Part shown: positions 24,182 to 34,719 of the stretch, in pieces
Numbering within the stretch: the first letter of the stretch is position 1
Layout: the number at the start of each line of letters is the position of its first letter
From: Rhynchosporium graminicola
Lineage: Eukaryota > Ascomycota > Leotiomycetes > Helotiales > Ploettnerulaceae
DNA: 64,000 nucleotides
Reading direction: 5' to 3'
Assembly: GCA_900074885.1 (NCBI GenBank)
Contig: FJUW01000014.1
Location: 440,505 to 504,504, forward strand
Program-made: the position numbers and the translations under genes
The notes under the pieces: generated by a model
What the model was told of the DNA's origin: nothing
Seen by the model: only the letters and a program-made list of their open reading frames with translations
Database searches by the model: none

Positions 24182-24485
24182 AATTCATCCACAGGTTTGA
24201 ATCTGTAATTACGGATATGCGGGAACAGGAAGATCAATAAGAGCATGGCATATTTCCGAAAAGTCAAGATTAACGGGTGAAATACTTAGTCTCAAAATGC
24301 TCGATTTGACATATCTGGCAGCTGGAGCATAGGTAGGCATGGAGTCGCGACCACAACTATGGGACGGCAGCCTTGGGGTCCGTGCGAAAGCTCTACGTTG
24401 TAAATGTCAGTGTTCACTCGTCACTAAGACAAGGGCGTCTTACGGAGTGACGACCACAGCATGACAATACGATAATACAAACAAA
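24182..24485. promoter_or_regulatory. 304-bp divergent promoter, imh1 and lnp1
   Basis: The starts of a golgin gene and an ER-junction gene lie 304 bp apart, head to head. No strong TATA element is visible. A shared promoter would allow joint control of two secretory-pathway structural genes. That is inference from the arrangement. Confidence 0.35.
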
Positions 24486-25745
24486 ATGGTCTCATTATGG
24501 CCGTGGAAGGTAGGGGATTTTCTATATGGTACATCGGGCTACACTGAAATGTCCAGGGCAACGCAAACTCTTCTGCCAGCTTTGAGAAGGAACTGATCAG
24601 CCTTGCGAACAAAATCACAAAGTCCCAAGGCCAGCTCGATTCACTCAGACAGCATCAGCGACGGTTCAAGGCACTATGGACTCTCTATACTAGTTTCGCA
24701 TACCTCCTTTGCTTCGTGGTTCTGTTCTTGGTCGTGGGTTGGCAGAACTGGGGAATGGTGGAGTATTCAGCCCTCTCTGGAGCTCCCGTACTGTAGGCAC
24801 ACTATCAGATCCTATTGTTGGCAGATCGCTTGATCTAATTGTCACAGCATTTATCTAGTCCGTAGTAGCTTAACCACATACTATGGGTATCGGATAGACA
24901 CCGTTACGCAGCGACTTGATGACCAGCAGGCGGAAAGGACAAAGACGATTGAGAAGCTGAAAGCAGCTACGAAATACAATTCCACCCAAGAACTGCTAGA
25001 AAAGTATGGCGGAGCTACACCAAAGCCTAAGAAGGCTGCGGCTCCTAAAGGGCCAAAGATCCAGCATCAGCCAAATCGGACTTCTACGGGCCCACCAGCT
25101 ACAGCGAATATTCAACGACCAGACCAGGTCCAGATTCCAAGCCAACCTTCTACTCCGCAATCGCTTCCCCAAAGAAATGTCCCGCAGCATTTATTCCCTT
25201 CTCCATATTCTTCTCCAAAGCCACAGCCCCAAGCGCAACCTGTACCAGCCAGGCCAGCTCCACAGGCTGAGTTCGCACCAAATGCCTACTCAGCTCCTCC
25301 ACAATACGCGCAATCTGCAGAGTCGGTCGCTGTTGGAAATTGGTATGATAGAGTGCTGGATCTGTTGATGGGCGAAGACGAGACATCGCCAAAGAATCGG
25401 GTCGCGTTGATATGCCAGAATTGTCGACTAGTAAACGGCCAAGCTCCACCTGGGACGAAGAGTCTATCAGATCTAGGAAGGTGGCGTTGTTTTGGCTGCG
25501 GAGCCATGAACGGCGAGGAAGACGAAGCCGTAAAGGTCGTCAAGGAAATGAAAGAAAGAATCGAGATTCATGATCCTGCAAGCCCGACATCTGGAGAAGA
25601 TAACAAAGGTGCCGAAGATTCAGGCTCTGGAGAGATTATCGACGCCGAGGAGGACGACGACGACGATGGAGAGAAGGACGCCTCCGCCGATGAGAAAGTT
25701 GTTGTGAAGCCTAGGAGAGGTCGATCCAGCAGGAAGAACGCTTAA
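24486..25745 (+). CDS. lnp1: Lunapark-type ER junction protein
   Basis: Exons 24486-24509, 24557-24792 and 24848-25745 give 385 residues. Lunapark proteins sit at three-way junctions of the tubular ER network and stabilise them. The N-terminus MVSLWPWK is followed by a short amphipathic coiled segment, two adjacent membrane spans (about 50-70 and 76-95) and a second coiled stretch (TQRLDDQQAERTKTIEKLK). A long Pro/Gln-rich linker leads to the hallmark zinc ribbon: Cys276-x2-Cys279 and Cys301-x2-Cys304 in CQNCRLVNG...WRCFGCG. The tail is acidic (a run of Asp after EE) and then basic. The first exon codes only eight residues, and its junction is supported by the family N-terminus. It converges with the next gene, with 42 bp between the stops. 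Confidence 0.94.
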
Positions 25746-25772
25746 TGCCCTCGTAAACGAAATATCTTGTGT

Positions 25773-25778
25773 AATAAA
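25773..25778 (+). terminator. Candidate polyadenylation signal of lnp1
   Basis: A perfect AATAAA lies 28 nt after the lnp1 stop and ten nt before the stop codon of the convergent gene. If used, the lnp1 transcript would end inside the neighbour's coding region on the opposite strand. Confidence 0.4.
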
Positions 25779-25787
25779 ATAGCCCAT

Positions 25788-27515
25788 TCATGGTTTAGCA
25801 ACATCGGAAGGTCCCCCCTTGCTCTTTCGGTTCCGATGAGCAAACGAGGATGTGTAGGTTGGTCTCCGAGCAGTTTTTGGCTTGTCGCTGCTCTCTTGCT
25901 TTTGCTCTTGCTCTGCTTGTGAATTCGATCTGGTCGCACCTTCCTCTTGTGGAGTACTTCTAGTTCGAGGATCGTGTCTTGGACGAGCGTTATTGTTAGC
26001 ACTATTGTCGCTTCCAGAAGCATCTCCAAATCTTAGCTTGTTGTTGCTGCTTCCTTGCTTTTGCTTTGAGTCTGATGGAGCCGCAGCGCCCTTCCGCGAG
26101 TTCTTGTGTCTCTCACTATCGACATTCTTAGCACCGCAAAAGCTCCCAGTAGAATCCTTGCTCGTTGACTTCTCGCTCCTTTCTTCCCTTTGCTCGGCCA
26201 CAACATTAACTTGCGAGCCGTGGCTGCTGCTTCGATGGCGGTACTTCGTGCAAGTGTCGTCTGTTGCACTGGGAAAGATTTCAGCATCACTCTTCAGGGG
26301 GGCGGGCTTACCGTTGCTTCGGTGCTTCTGCTCTGCGTGTGATTTCGATCGAGTCGAACTCCCATTTGACGAGTCCGAGTTGTCTGCGCTTCTTGAATTG
26401 TACTTCGCACGCCCATCTTTGCTAGAACCCGCCTTCCCAGCACTTTCCTGCTTCCTAAGACCATCCTTCATACTCTGCTTGAATCCACCTCCCCATCCAG
26501 CGACCAACTCGCCTTTCTCCCTTTGCCGGATGCTCCTCCACTTCTTGCCCCCATCCTCCTCATCAGTATCGTGTCCGCGCCGATACTTCTTCAGATTCAC
26601 ACCCGGCAAAGACGACTTGAAGCTCCCCAAGCTCTTCAGCATGTCGTTCTCCAACACATCCTCATATCCTCCGGGGGTTCTTGAACGTCCAGCTATATCG
26701 CGCTCCCCTTTTGCATTCCACTCCTTCTTCATGTCGTCTCGTCTCTGCCTCTCAGGTCCTTGGTAGGTAGGTTTTAGAATGGCACTCTCTTCTATATTAT
26801 CCTTCAAATCTGCCTGGGCCATCGGCTTGCCCTTGCAGTTGGGTAAGAGGATGGTGCTCTCTTCCATGCTCACTGTTGTCTTCTTGCCTTCTCCAGCTCT
26901 TCTGTCTGGCACCAGCCCATCCACATGAACAGGCCACATCTTAAAGGCGTCAGTCTCCTGTGCTTCCTTAAGATCCTTCATCACGCGCTCGCGCTCTCGG
27001 GATGTAAGATATAATTTTGTTTCATCGCGATATGCGCTACCAGCCAGGACGTAATGGTCTCGGATATCCGACGAGGTATGTCTTCCAATCTTCCCATCAC
27101 CAAGCAGGAGATATCCCTCCGAAATGCTTGCCGAGGTCCTATTTTCTTTACTTTTCTCGCGATATTGATTATCTTTCTGGCTTTGCTCTTGCTGTTGAAA
27201 GTCATGATGCGGGAGGTTTTGGCGCTGGTATTGATCTTCGTGGTAATCGGTTCTGCGTCTTTGGCTTTCGCGATGAGGTTGATTGTCTTGGTAGTGAGTT
27301 TGAGGTTGAGGGGGCATAAAGAGCTGCGAATCACCCATTTCCAGCATGTCCTTGTTCTTGTTGACTCTTTCTCGTTCATGCTCGTGACCTTTGTTGATGT
27401 TCTCTTCAATTTCACGGACATGGCTGCTGAACTTGAGGAATGGGACGAACATTACTTCCATCATGTTCTTACTTGCCATCTCGTTCTTGCTTCCTTCCTT
27501 CTTCTTGCTTTCCAT
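25788..27515 (-). CDS. Hypothetical hydrophilic low-complexity protein
   Basis: A single open frame encodes 575 residues with an in-frame stop nine codons before the ATG. I recognise no domain. The sequence is highly charged and poor in hydrophobic clusters: a Gln/Tyr/Arg-rich part (about 75-135), a middle part with short ordered-looking blocks (such as YVLAGSAYRDETKLYLTSRE and MKSLGSFKSSLPGVNLKKY), and a Ser/Lys/Asn/Gly-rich tail from about 340 to the end. It is probably largely disordered. The length of the open frame on this strand argues for a real gene. A 294-codon frame also runs antisense across the same region, but its composition (Ser, Leu, Pro and Phe runs) looks like a mirror of low-complexity codons. 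Function is unknown. Confidence 0.65.
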   Translation of the reverse strand: MESKKKEGSKNEMASKNMMEVMFVPFLKFSSHVREIEENINKGHEHERERVNKNKDMLEMGDSQLFMPPQPQTHYQDNQPHRESQRRRTDYHEDQYQRQNLPHHDFQQQEQSQKDNQYREKSKENRTSASISEGYLLLGDGKIGRHTSSDIRDHYVLAGSAYRDETKLYLTSRERERVMKDLKEAQETDAFKMWPVHVDGLVPDRRAGEGKKTTVSMEESTILLPNCKGKPMAQADLKDNIEESAILKPTYQGPERQRRDDMKKEWNAKGERDIAGRSRTPGGYEDVLENDMLKSLGSFKSSLPGVNLKKYRRGHDTDEEDGGKKWRSIRQREKGELVAGWGGGFKQSMKDGLRKQESAGKAGSSKDGRAKYNSRSADNSDSSNGSSTRSKSHAEQKHRSNGKPAPLKSDAEIFPSATDDTCTKYRHRSSSHGSQVNVVAEQREERSEKSTSKDSTGSFCGAKNVDSERHKNSRKGAAAPSDSKQKQGSSNNKLRFGDASGSDNSANNNARPRHDPRTRSTPQEEGATRSNSQAEQEQKQESSDKPKTARRPTYTSSFAHRNRKSKGGPSDVAKP

Positions 27516-29474
27516 CTTGCCTTTCGGACTTGGATGTTGATTTCAATGTCTTTGATCACAGTGCCAATGTATTTAGGTTCTCCTGCGACATTACTACCAG
27601 GAGATGCTTTGATCCGATCTCAGTAGTAGGACAGAGGTGCAAATAGAGGAGCAAGGAGAGGTATGGGAGTTGATTTGTCCCTATGTGATGAGTGCCATTG
27701 TTCGTGGATATTGAGGAAATGTGGTGGTAGGCGAGTTGTGTTTCTCGTCAGTTGGGTGAAAGAGTTAATACCGTGGGCTGAGCGAATTGTTTTGGAAATG
27801 AGCTAACGCTTCGAAGAACACTGAATTTTCTATTCTAGACTGTCTAGTTCTAAGCTCTTCGAGTTTTAATAGAAGGATTAAAGACGTCCATTCTCACAGA
27901 TATATTAGTAGCCTGAAGACCTTAAAATTCGGACTATACAAGTCTTTGCTTATCTCAGTCTTGTAGCTAGGCTATAGCAAGACGTAAGTCGAACAAGACT
28001 CTGGTTATTATAATACGAAAGTATTAGTATAGCATTTTAAAAGTCATTTTGTAATCTGGTAAGCCGGCTTCGAAGCCAGCTTCGAATTCGACCCACTTGG
28101 AAGACCGAGCTTACTATTATTACTTTCTGTTGTAAGTAATTTGAATAACCGCTCATTCTTAGAGTATTTGTAAGAGCCGAGAGGCAGTAGAATTAAAGTC
28201 TGGTTAATCCTAGTAAAGATAGTTCAAAAAACAACAGGAAGCTCTATGTTATTAATAAATTGGCTAATGACTATCAAAACGTAACAGGAGTCGTGTGTGT
28301 CATAGTCTATACTCAGAAGGTATAGATACCGTTATATACTTTGTGTTGAGTTCCTAAGCGACATTAGCGAGTCATAGTGTAATAGCGTATGTCATAATTT
28401 TACCCTAGACTATACATTATCTTCAGCAGGAATCTACTTCTTATGCATCTAGGGTATCAAAGGCTCTCAAAATGGATCAAGTAAGCATTGAGTATAGAAC
28501 TGCAGACGTAAGACGTGGCAATTGCAAAGAGCAGGCACGCCACGGAAGCTCATTCACATTTCTTCAAACCTTGCGACTTACAATAAAAGGCCTTTGGCCC
28601 CTTCAGCTTTCTTTTCTTTATAATATTCCGTATCTTTGCCATACACTTCAAGTAAGCTAGCCAGCCTCCAGCGTCGTGAGATAGCCAAAATATCCAACAC
28701 ATTATAGACCTAACAAATCCCAATACAACTAGCACAAGTCACAAAGCAGTCAAATAACTCGATGAATACTCCTTAATATGTGCTTATGAGAATTCGGTTA
28801 CTTAAAAGATCTAAAAAGAGCTTATAGGATACTGTAGCACCTGTCCCGAGTGTAAGAAAAGCCAGAAGAATGTTGAGAATTACCGTATTATTTGTGACGC
28901 TTTTGTGACAAGATTGTTGCATTTGGCGGAGGAGAGGATGAAATATAAGCAGAAAGAAAGAGTAGGGTGGAAAGTGAGGATGAGAGACAATAATGAAAAT
29001 AAAACGAGAACAGAACAAAAGTTGATTAGAGGTATACTCGGCATATTACAGTTTGAGAAAACCATGCTTGAAGTTTAAATATTGAAGTTGCATGGTGAAA
29101 GGAGTGCGTGTGCTGTAAACACAGGGGGAAATAAGATCGATGTTAACCTAGCGAGGTAAACAAAGATAGGCGAGAGATCTTGATGAAAGTCAGTGCTTAT
29201 ACCTACCTCAAAAAATGATGAATATTTTGCCTTTCAATTTGAATTGAAGCTCTATTATATTTCCCAGGTCTTCTAAGAATTGTATTCAAAATTGAAAAAT
29301 TACAAAGATAATATCCCCCAAGCGGAGAATACCTACTGAAAGTAAATAAAAAACTCCGCAGATTCTCGCCAAAGCTCGATGACATCACCGGCGCGCTCGT
29401 TTCTGAACGCGACCTCCAACAACCATAATTACATCTCGCTATACTTATTCCCATTCAACAACCCTTATATAAAA
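27516..29474. other. AT-rich gene-free island
   Basis: From about 27800 to 29350 the sequence becomes visibly AT-rich with many TA steps and stops in all frames, unlike the flanking genes. Such composition is typical of intergenic or RIP-affected sequence in ascomycetes. A 12-bp perfect palindrome GGCTTCGAAGCC lies at 28066-28077, followed by a related AGCTTCGAATTCG. No transposon protein or terminal repeat could be recognised. A TATATAAAA word just before 29475 may belong to the next gene. Confidence 0.45.
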
Positions 29475-29993
29475 ATGTCTCCCTCCAGAGGCTCCATAGC
29501 CTCCGAAGACATCTCCTCAACATCCCAATCCTCCACCGAAGCCCGCGCAACAATCCGCTCCTCATCAGCCCTCCACTCCGCCAAAGCAAACATTAAATTC
29601 CTCTTCGCGCCCGACTCACCTACCTCTCCACGGCCAGCACACCTGCGCACACGGGCTCTCCTCCGATCACTCCGCTACATCGGCATATTCATATTCTGGC
29701 GGGTGGTTCGCTACGCCAAGTTCGCGCTCGTGGGATCCATCGTTGCTGCAGTGGGAGCAACGGCGTTTGGGGGCATGGTTAGTGGCGTGGGGTTTGTGCT
29801 GGCGCCCCCAACGATATTGGGAAGTCTGGGGATAGGCACTGCGTGGGCGTTGGGGAAATGGGGATTTAGGAAGATGGGTGTGGGCGACAGGGTCGTGAAG
29901 GGGGTGGAGAGGGAGGGGAGGGTTAGCAGGGAGGGGGTGAAGGAGGATGGACAATGGAGGGATGTGCAAGGCCCGAGGGCGGTGCCTTGGTGA
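29475..29993 (+). CDS. Hypothetical small membrane protein
   Basis: One exon of 172 residues. The first 60 residues are Ser/Thr-rich and polar. From about 65 the sequence is basic then hydrophobic (LRYIGIFIFWRVV), followed by a Gly/Ala-rich hydrophobic stretch (about 83-125, with SIVAAVGATAFGGMVSGVGF and a second part GSLGIGTAWALGKWGF), which suggests two or three membrane segments close together. The tail is charged. The frame is open upstream to a Met at 29379, but the 29475 ATG has the better context (AAAAATG). I do not recognise a family. Organelle location, perhaps mitochondrial or ER, is a guess. Confidence 0.6.
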   Translation: MSPSRGSIASEDISSTSQSSTEARATIRSSSALHSAKANIKFLFAPDSPTSPRPAHLRTRALLRSLRYIGIFIFWRVVRYAKFALVGSIVAAVGATAFGGMVSGVGFVLAPPTILGSLGIGTAWALGKWGFRKMGVGDRVVKGVEREGRVSREGVKEDGQWRDVQGPRAVPW

Positions 29994-30838
29994 TATTATG
30001 GGAACGGGAAGGAAGAAGGTCTCCATGATTGATGATAAATCGTTGCAAGATATAATCAAGTTTAGTTGTTGAGAAAGGGTAAGTAAGGATGTATAGGGTC
30101 TGTACTATTTCCCTTGCCCTTGCCCGAGATCATTGAGTTCCGCATACAGGTGTCTACTCGTTTTTGACATCTGTACAATTTCTCTTCCCACTTATACCTT
30201 CAGTGACTCCTTTTGGAAACGTGTACAGGTGTCTTATATCTAGGTCATTTGTATGCAGTCTCTCAGCTCTTGACCATAGTAATCTCAGTCTATGCTCGCC
30301 ACGATCTAGAAATTCACAAGTGTAAGAGGAACATCCGATCATTTCCGTATTATCAACCAGCCTGACAGCCATCAAGATCACGAGGAGAGCCATCCGATTT
30401 ATCTTAGTGAAAATAAGCGGAAGGAGGATGAACACAGCCTTTCTACTTCACACAGCTTAGCAATTATTGCTAGTTAAATTAGCAGGTGCGCCAGTCGCAT
30501 TCACAATGGACCATCGTGGGAGTGTTTTTAAGCTTCGGAAGCCATTTCTTAGCCTTCTATGAGCACATATAAGGACGTCAGAGATTTTCCAGGAAACCTG
30601 CCAATGTTTCAAAATTGATTTGGAACTCAAGCACTAGACATAGCCTATGGTAGTGTACTGCTTGATCTGAATATTTGGTTTCTTTCCTTAGTACTCAACT
30701 TCAACGTACAAACGTCAGGCCTATCATCTCTCAAAAATAATCCTACACAACCTTTCTTCATCGGCCTCTCCTACCCATTATCCTTTCTCCCACCCTAGCC
30801 TCTCTCTCCCAACTCTCCACACCTCACTTCTTCTCCTT
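29994..30838. other. Intergenic, nothing recognised
   Basis: Untranslated sequence after the membrane-protein gene and the 3' side of the small Cys-rich gene. A 93-codon frame at 30154-30435 on the minus strand has a hydrophobic start but no other sign of being a gene. Confidence 0.4.
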
Positions 30839-31024
30839 CTACTTCTCCCTCCTCTCAGCATCCTCACATTTCGCACAGTATCTCTTATTGTCAACCTTCT
30901 TGACGATAGTGCAATCACACTCCGGGTACATGTCACAATAGAAATCAAGCACTGGCCGATCCTCAGGATACAGTCTCCTTCTGCATGCCTTGTTCTTGCA
31001 GTACATCTTCTTGTAGGTGCACAT
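30839..31024 (-). CDS. Small Cys-rich protein (61 residues)
   Basis: A single exon encodes 61 residues with eight cysteines at 2, 9, 14, 30, 36, 38, 50 and 53. The last pair forms Cys-x2-Cys, and others are paired as Cys-x4-Cys and Cys-Asp-Cys. The protein is rich in Lys and Arg, lacks a signal peptide and would fit a small zinc-binding fold. The ATG is in a good context (CAAAATG), and the cysteine pattern would be hard to keep by chance. A degenerate copy lies about 530 bp upstream on the same strand, which supports it having once been a gene family here. I do not recognise a named family. Confidence 0.6.
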   Translation of the reverse strand: MCTYKKMYCKNKACRRRLYPEDRPVLDFYCDMYPECDCTIVKKVDNKRYCAKCEDAERREK

Positions 31025-31550
31025 TTTGACGTGTCTCTTTTGGCTGTTACGGCTCTTGGTGTTGCGATGCTCGGACTGTGATATGCTTTGCCTGGATTCG
31101 GACGTGTCTTAGCCGGGTACACCAAGGTCGATTGGAATGGTGAGAAGGGAGCTGTTCGTTAGCTTTGGCTTTTGGCTTTGATGTTGTTTGATAAAAAGAT
31201 TGAAAGGCATGTCAAGGAAGAAAGGGCGGAGGAGGTTTTATAATAGTCTAGAAAGACGCTCAGAAACGTGAATGTACTTTAGCATCTTGCCTGCCAGCTC
31301 ATCGCACCGCAGTCTTACTGTTCGATGCTAATTTCGTTCATTGAACTTCTCACACCTACACATCACGTCCATAATTAGATCGCCTTAGATGGATTACTTA
31401 AGATAGTAATTTAAAAGGATAGAAATACACATTCTTTTGCACCACTTCACTTTAACGCAATAACTTTCATCAAGCCCATACTATCACACAACACAATCCA
31501 AAGATTCAGGCCCATCCCCTCCCCTCCCCATTCTCTTACCCTCACTTTCC

Positions 31551-31749
31551 TTGCTTCTTCTTCCGCCTAGTCTACTAGCATTTTGCATGACATTCCTTGT
31601 TTGAAGCAAATTTTTGTATTCGCTAATGTTCACACGAGTTGGATACGTGGCACTTCTAAACCCTGGGTCTTGCAACGGCAATTCATACTTGCCGAGAACT
31701 CTCTTTCTGCACGCCTTTGTTCTTTTATTATACCTTTGTATAGGCACAT
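31551..31749 (-). pseudogene. Broken tandem copy of the small Cys-rich gene
   Basis: On the minus strand, starting at 31749 with ATGTGC, the sequence follows the intact gene at 31024-30839. Shared blocks include AAAGAACAAAGGCGTGCAGA (intact: AAGAACAAGGCATGCAGAAG), CGTTGCAAGACC near the middle, and GCAAAATGCTAG near the Cys-x2-Cys end. Frameshifts and an in-frame TGA interrupt it, and most cysteines are lost. It is read as a decayed duplicate. The match is made by eye, so its limits are approximate. Confidence 0.55.
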
Positions 31750-32732
31750 CTTGTGTACGTGGTTTGGATGTTAGCAGCTTGACTGTTTCTGGATTATTTT
31801 GTGTTTGGCTATACAAGCCTATTTCACGAATCGATCGATTTGGCCTGAGTGTCTTTCCTGTGAAGAGGAGTTATTTGGTTGATTTTAATTCTTTTTCGAG
31901 AGAATGCAGAAGTAATTTCAAGAAAAGAAAGTGGGAGGCTTTTTGCAGTAATTGAAGCAGCGAATTTTGATTGTAGCTCCTTCCTCCAGCAGCTTTTCAG
32001 CTCGTCATATGTTTAGGCCTTGCTGAGCCGTTGATTCTTCGACTCTCATTACTCTCATAGATGCATGACTCTTACAAGTCCTCGCTCCTCTGAGTATGTC
32101 TAGATCAGACCTCCTTTGGAAACAAGAAAGCAAACTACAATCATGTCAAATGCCACAGCAGCACTGCTCGCTCGTGGGGGAATGAAAATAAGCCCGTCGC
32201 GGTTTTGTACTCGAGACTGGGCGATTTGGTTCATTAGCCTCCCCTTAGGAGCATACCATTAGGAATAATACCCACGATCACAAGAAGTTCATAGGACTTC
32301 CAGGCAAGAAACATTATTTCCTCCGAGGGAATCCCGTTTGACTGGCGTATGAGCAGTGTCATGAGAATGCCTTTCACGACGTCTTGATTGTCCAAGTAAA
32401 CCATTTGTGAATTATAGGTAGATATTATCATAATACCGACCGATGATGTAACAAGTACAGAAATACTCTTTCTGTTATTTCTGTTATTCATATCAGCTGT
32501 ATTGTAGTATGTCTGCATTTGTATACTGTAAATCAGGACTCTGTATATGAGTCATGTCGAGTCTGGTGGTGTATCTTTTAGTGGCTGCCAACGTCTCGCT
32601 TATTTACTGACAGAAGTCGCATACCTATCTATCTAGGTAGGTACGCTCTAGATGAAGTTTAGAAACGTGAAGACACGATCACATACCGCATCAAAAATTT
32701 GAGATACTTCGACGCCTTTTCCAGAAAGCGTC
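31750..32732. other. Intergenic, nothing recognised
   Basis: These 983 bp contain no recognised gene. A 94-codon frame at 32234-32518 (-) has no known domain and an AT-rich start. An imperfect inverted pair (CCTATCTATC / TAGGTAGG) occurs near 32622-32641. Confidence 0.4.
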
Positions 32733-34719
32733 CTAGGTCTGAAACAGCCATCTCACATCCTCATCACTCCTGACCGGCTCATCACCCCCCGTCTCCCCAG
32801 CCTCCCTCCTCTCAATCTTCCTCGCATTCTCCCTACTCAAACTCCACCACAGCACCGTCACCACACACAAATTAGCTACAAGATACCCTATCGCGAATCC
32901 GTGCCCAAGATACCATCTCGGACTAGTTTTCGGCCTATACAACTGCGTTCCCAGCACCGCTCCCAGATTCCCAATCGTGATCGTCATAGCCGTTGCCGTG
33001 GCGCGTTTACTCTGTCCACTGACGTTCGCTGCTGGCCAGGATAAAACGATGGCAGTGCTGGGATAGATACCTGCAGCGGCGAAGATGGTGCCGGTGTATG
33101 ATACGCCGGGTTTGGAGATGGGGGCCGTGAGGAGGATGATGTAGCCGATGATGGCAAAGGATGTTGATGCTATCATAAATGGTGCCCGTTTCTGCGTTTT
33201 CTCAGATAAAATAGCAACAATTAATGTCAAGACTGTGGCAACGGCGTAAGGTGGGACGGTGAGGAGCTGGGCTTGCGCGGATGTGTAGCCGAGTTGTTTG
33301 ATGATTGTGGGGAGGAAGAGGGAGAGCGTGTAGAGCGGAAGGGACATGGTATGGAATCCAAAACCGTAGAGCCAGCATTTGTAGTCTGACAGAGCGGCGC
33401 GGACGTTTGCCCAGGAGAATTCTTCGGTGTTGGTTGCGTCTGAGGAGGTTGAGAGGCGGTGGTGGATGAACTGTCGTTCCTCGGAGGAGAGGAAGGGAGC
33501 CGTAGAGGGGTAGTTGTGGATGAAGAAATAGGCCGAGAGAGAGACTACTACTGTGAGAAGTCCTTCCTGGATGTTTGTTAGCAATTGCCGGAGAGGAAAT
33601 TCTCGCTTGTGATGTGGGGTTGTAAACACTAGAGACGGGCGGAAATGATACAAGTTTGAGGACAGGAAATAACCTACCAAGATGAAAATCCATCTCCATC
33701 CCTAGAGAACTTGTCAGCAACAACTCGTGGCTTCTGATATGGGAGCGAAATATGTAGACTTGGAGGTAGCATAGACTAACCTGATACCCCCCAGCACCAT
33801 CCATCTTCGCGATCCCAAAGGCTAAAATTCCACCAAATGCACCCGCCAAACTCGCCGCCGAAAAGAACAAGGCAACACGGTAATGTGTTTCAGTCCTTTT
33901 ATACCACATACTCAAATAGAAAACCACGCCGGGGAACAATCCACTTTCAGTGACACCGAGGAAGAAACGAGCTACAACGAAGCCGGCGAAGTTTTGCGTA
34001 ACGCCTAGGAGAGTGGCGACGATTCCCCACTATGCAATGGGGAGTTAGCCAATGCGCAATAGTTAGGGATAAGGATAAATATGCCTCAGTAAAATCTTGA
34101 GACATTGAAAATAGGAAAATCAGGCATAGCCAGTACGTACAGCAAGCATGAGAGTTGGGAGCCAGAAGCGGGGAGTGGTGCGTTTGAGAATGATGTTGCA
34201 GGGGATTTCGAAGAGGACCTTTGGGTGTGTTAGTTTTGGCAAAGAACATGATGTAAATGATGTAAATGCTCTGAACTGGATGGGAGCAAAGAAGCTGGAA
34301 GGACGTACATAGCCAATAAAGTAGATCGTAAGAGTGAAAAGGTATTCGTTTCCCGTGAAGTTTAGATCAACGATCAAGCCCTCCAATTTCGCATTTCCCA
34401 CTAGATTATGAAAATCAGCCTCCCACTTCTCGTGCATATTATCTCGAAAGTCCTAGGCTTACTAACCATTACTCCTATCCAAAAAACTCAACAAATACAA
34501 TAATGTCAGCGGCGGAAGTAGTTTCCAATCCAGTTTCCGCAAGAGAGCTTTCTCGTCTATGCCTGTAGGGTTTGTGAAAGCTTCCTCGGATGAGATGGAG
34601 GGTGAGACGTCGGTTGCTTTCTTGTCTTGGTCATGGGATTGAGGGGATTGTGAGGAAGGAGAATGGCCTTTCTCGTGCGGAGTGAGGAATTGAGCTTGGT
34701 TCTCAATTGAACTCGCCAT
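32733..34719 (-). CDS. MFS permease, anion:cation symporter type (Dal5/allantoate family)
   Basis: Six exons (34719-34467, 34400-34309, 34218-34141, 34029-33781, 33701-33678, 33566-32733) give 509 residues with the usual 12 membrane spans. The family is the fungal ACS/Dal5-like group, which moves organic anions such as allantoate, nicotinate, pantothenate or biotin across the plasma membrane; the actual substrate cannot be read from the sequence. Diagnostic blocks are RKLDWKLLPPLTLLYLLSFLDRSNVGNAK in the first span, FEIPCNIILKR, the motif VVARFFLGVTESGLFPG, and GWRWIFILEGLLTVV where a 24-nt exon encodes only GWRWIFIL. The cytosolic N-terminus (about 1-60) is polar, Ser/Gln-rich. Every junction restores the family sequence in frame. 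Confidence 0.9.

Noticed and set aside
25882..26766. A 294-codon plus-strand frame antisense to the hypothetical protein
   Set aside because: Its Ser/Leu/Pro/Phe-rich translation is what the complement of a Lys/Glu/Arg/Ser-rich gene gives. There are no domains or splice partners.
28061..28110. Possible tRNA fragment (GCTTCGAAGCC, TTCGAATTCG)
   Set aside because: A TTCGA word is present, but no acceptor stem, A box or anticodon arm could be folded around it.
32234..32518. A 94-codon minus-strand frame downstream of the permease gene
   Set aside because: Hydrophobic pieces are present but no span pattern or family is recognised. AT-rich and close to a gene end.
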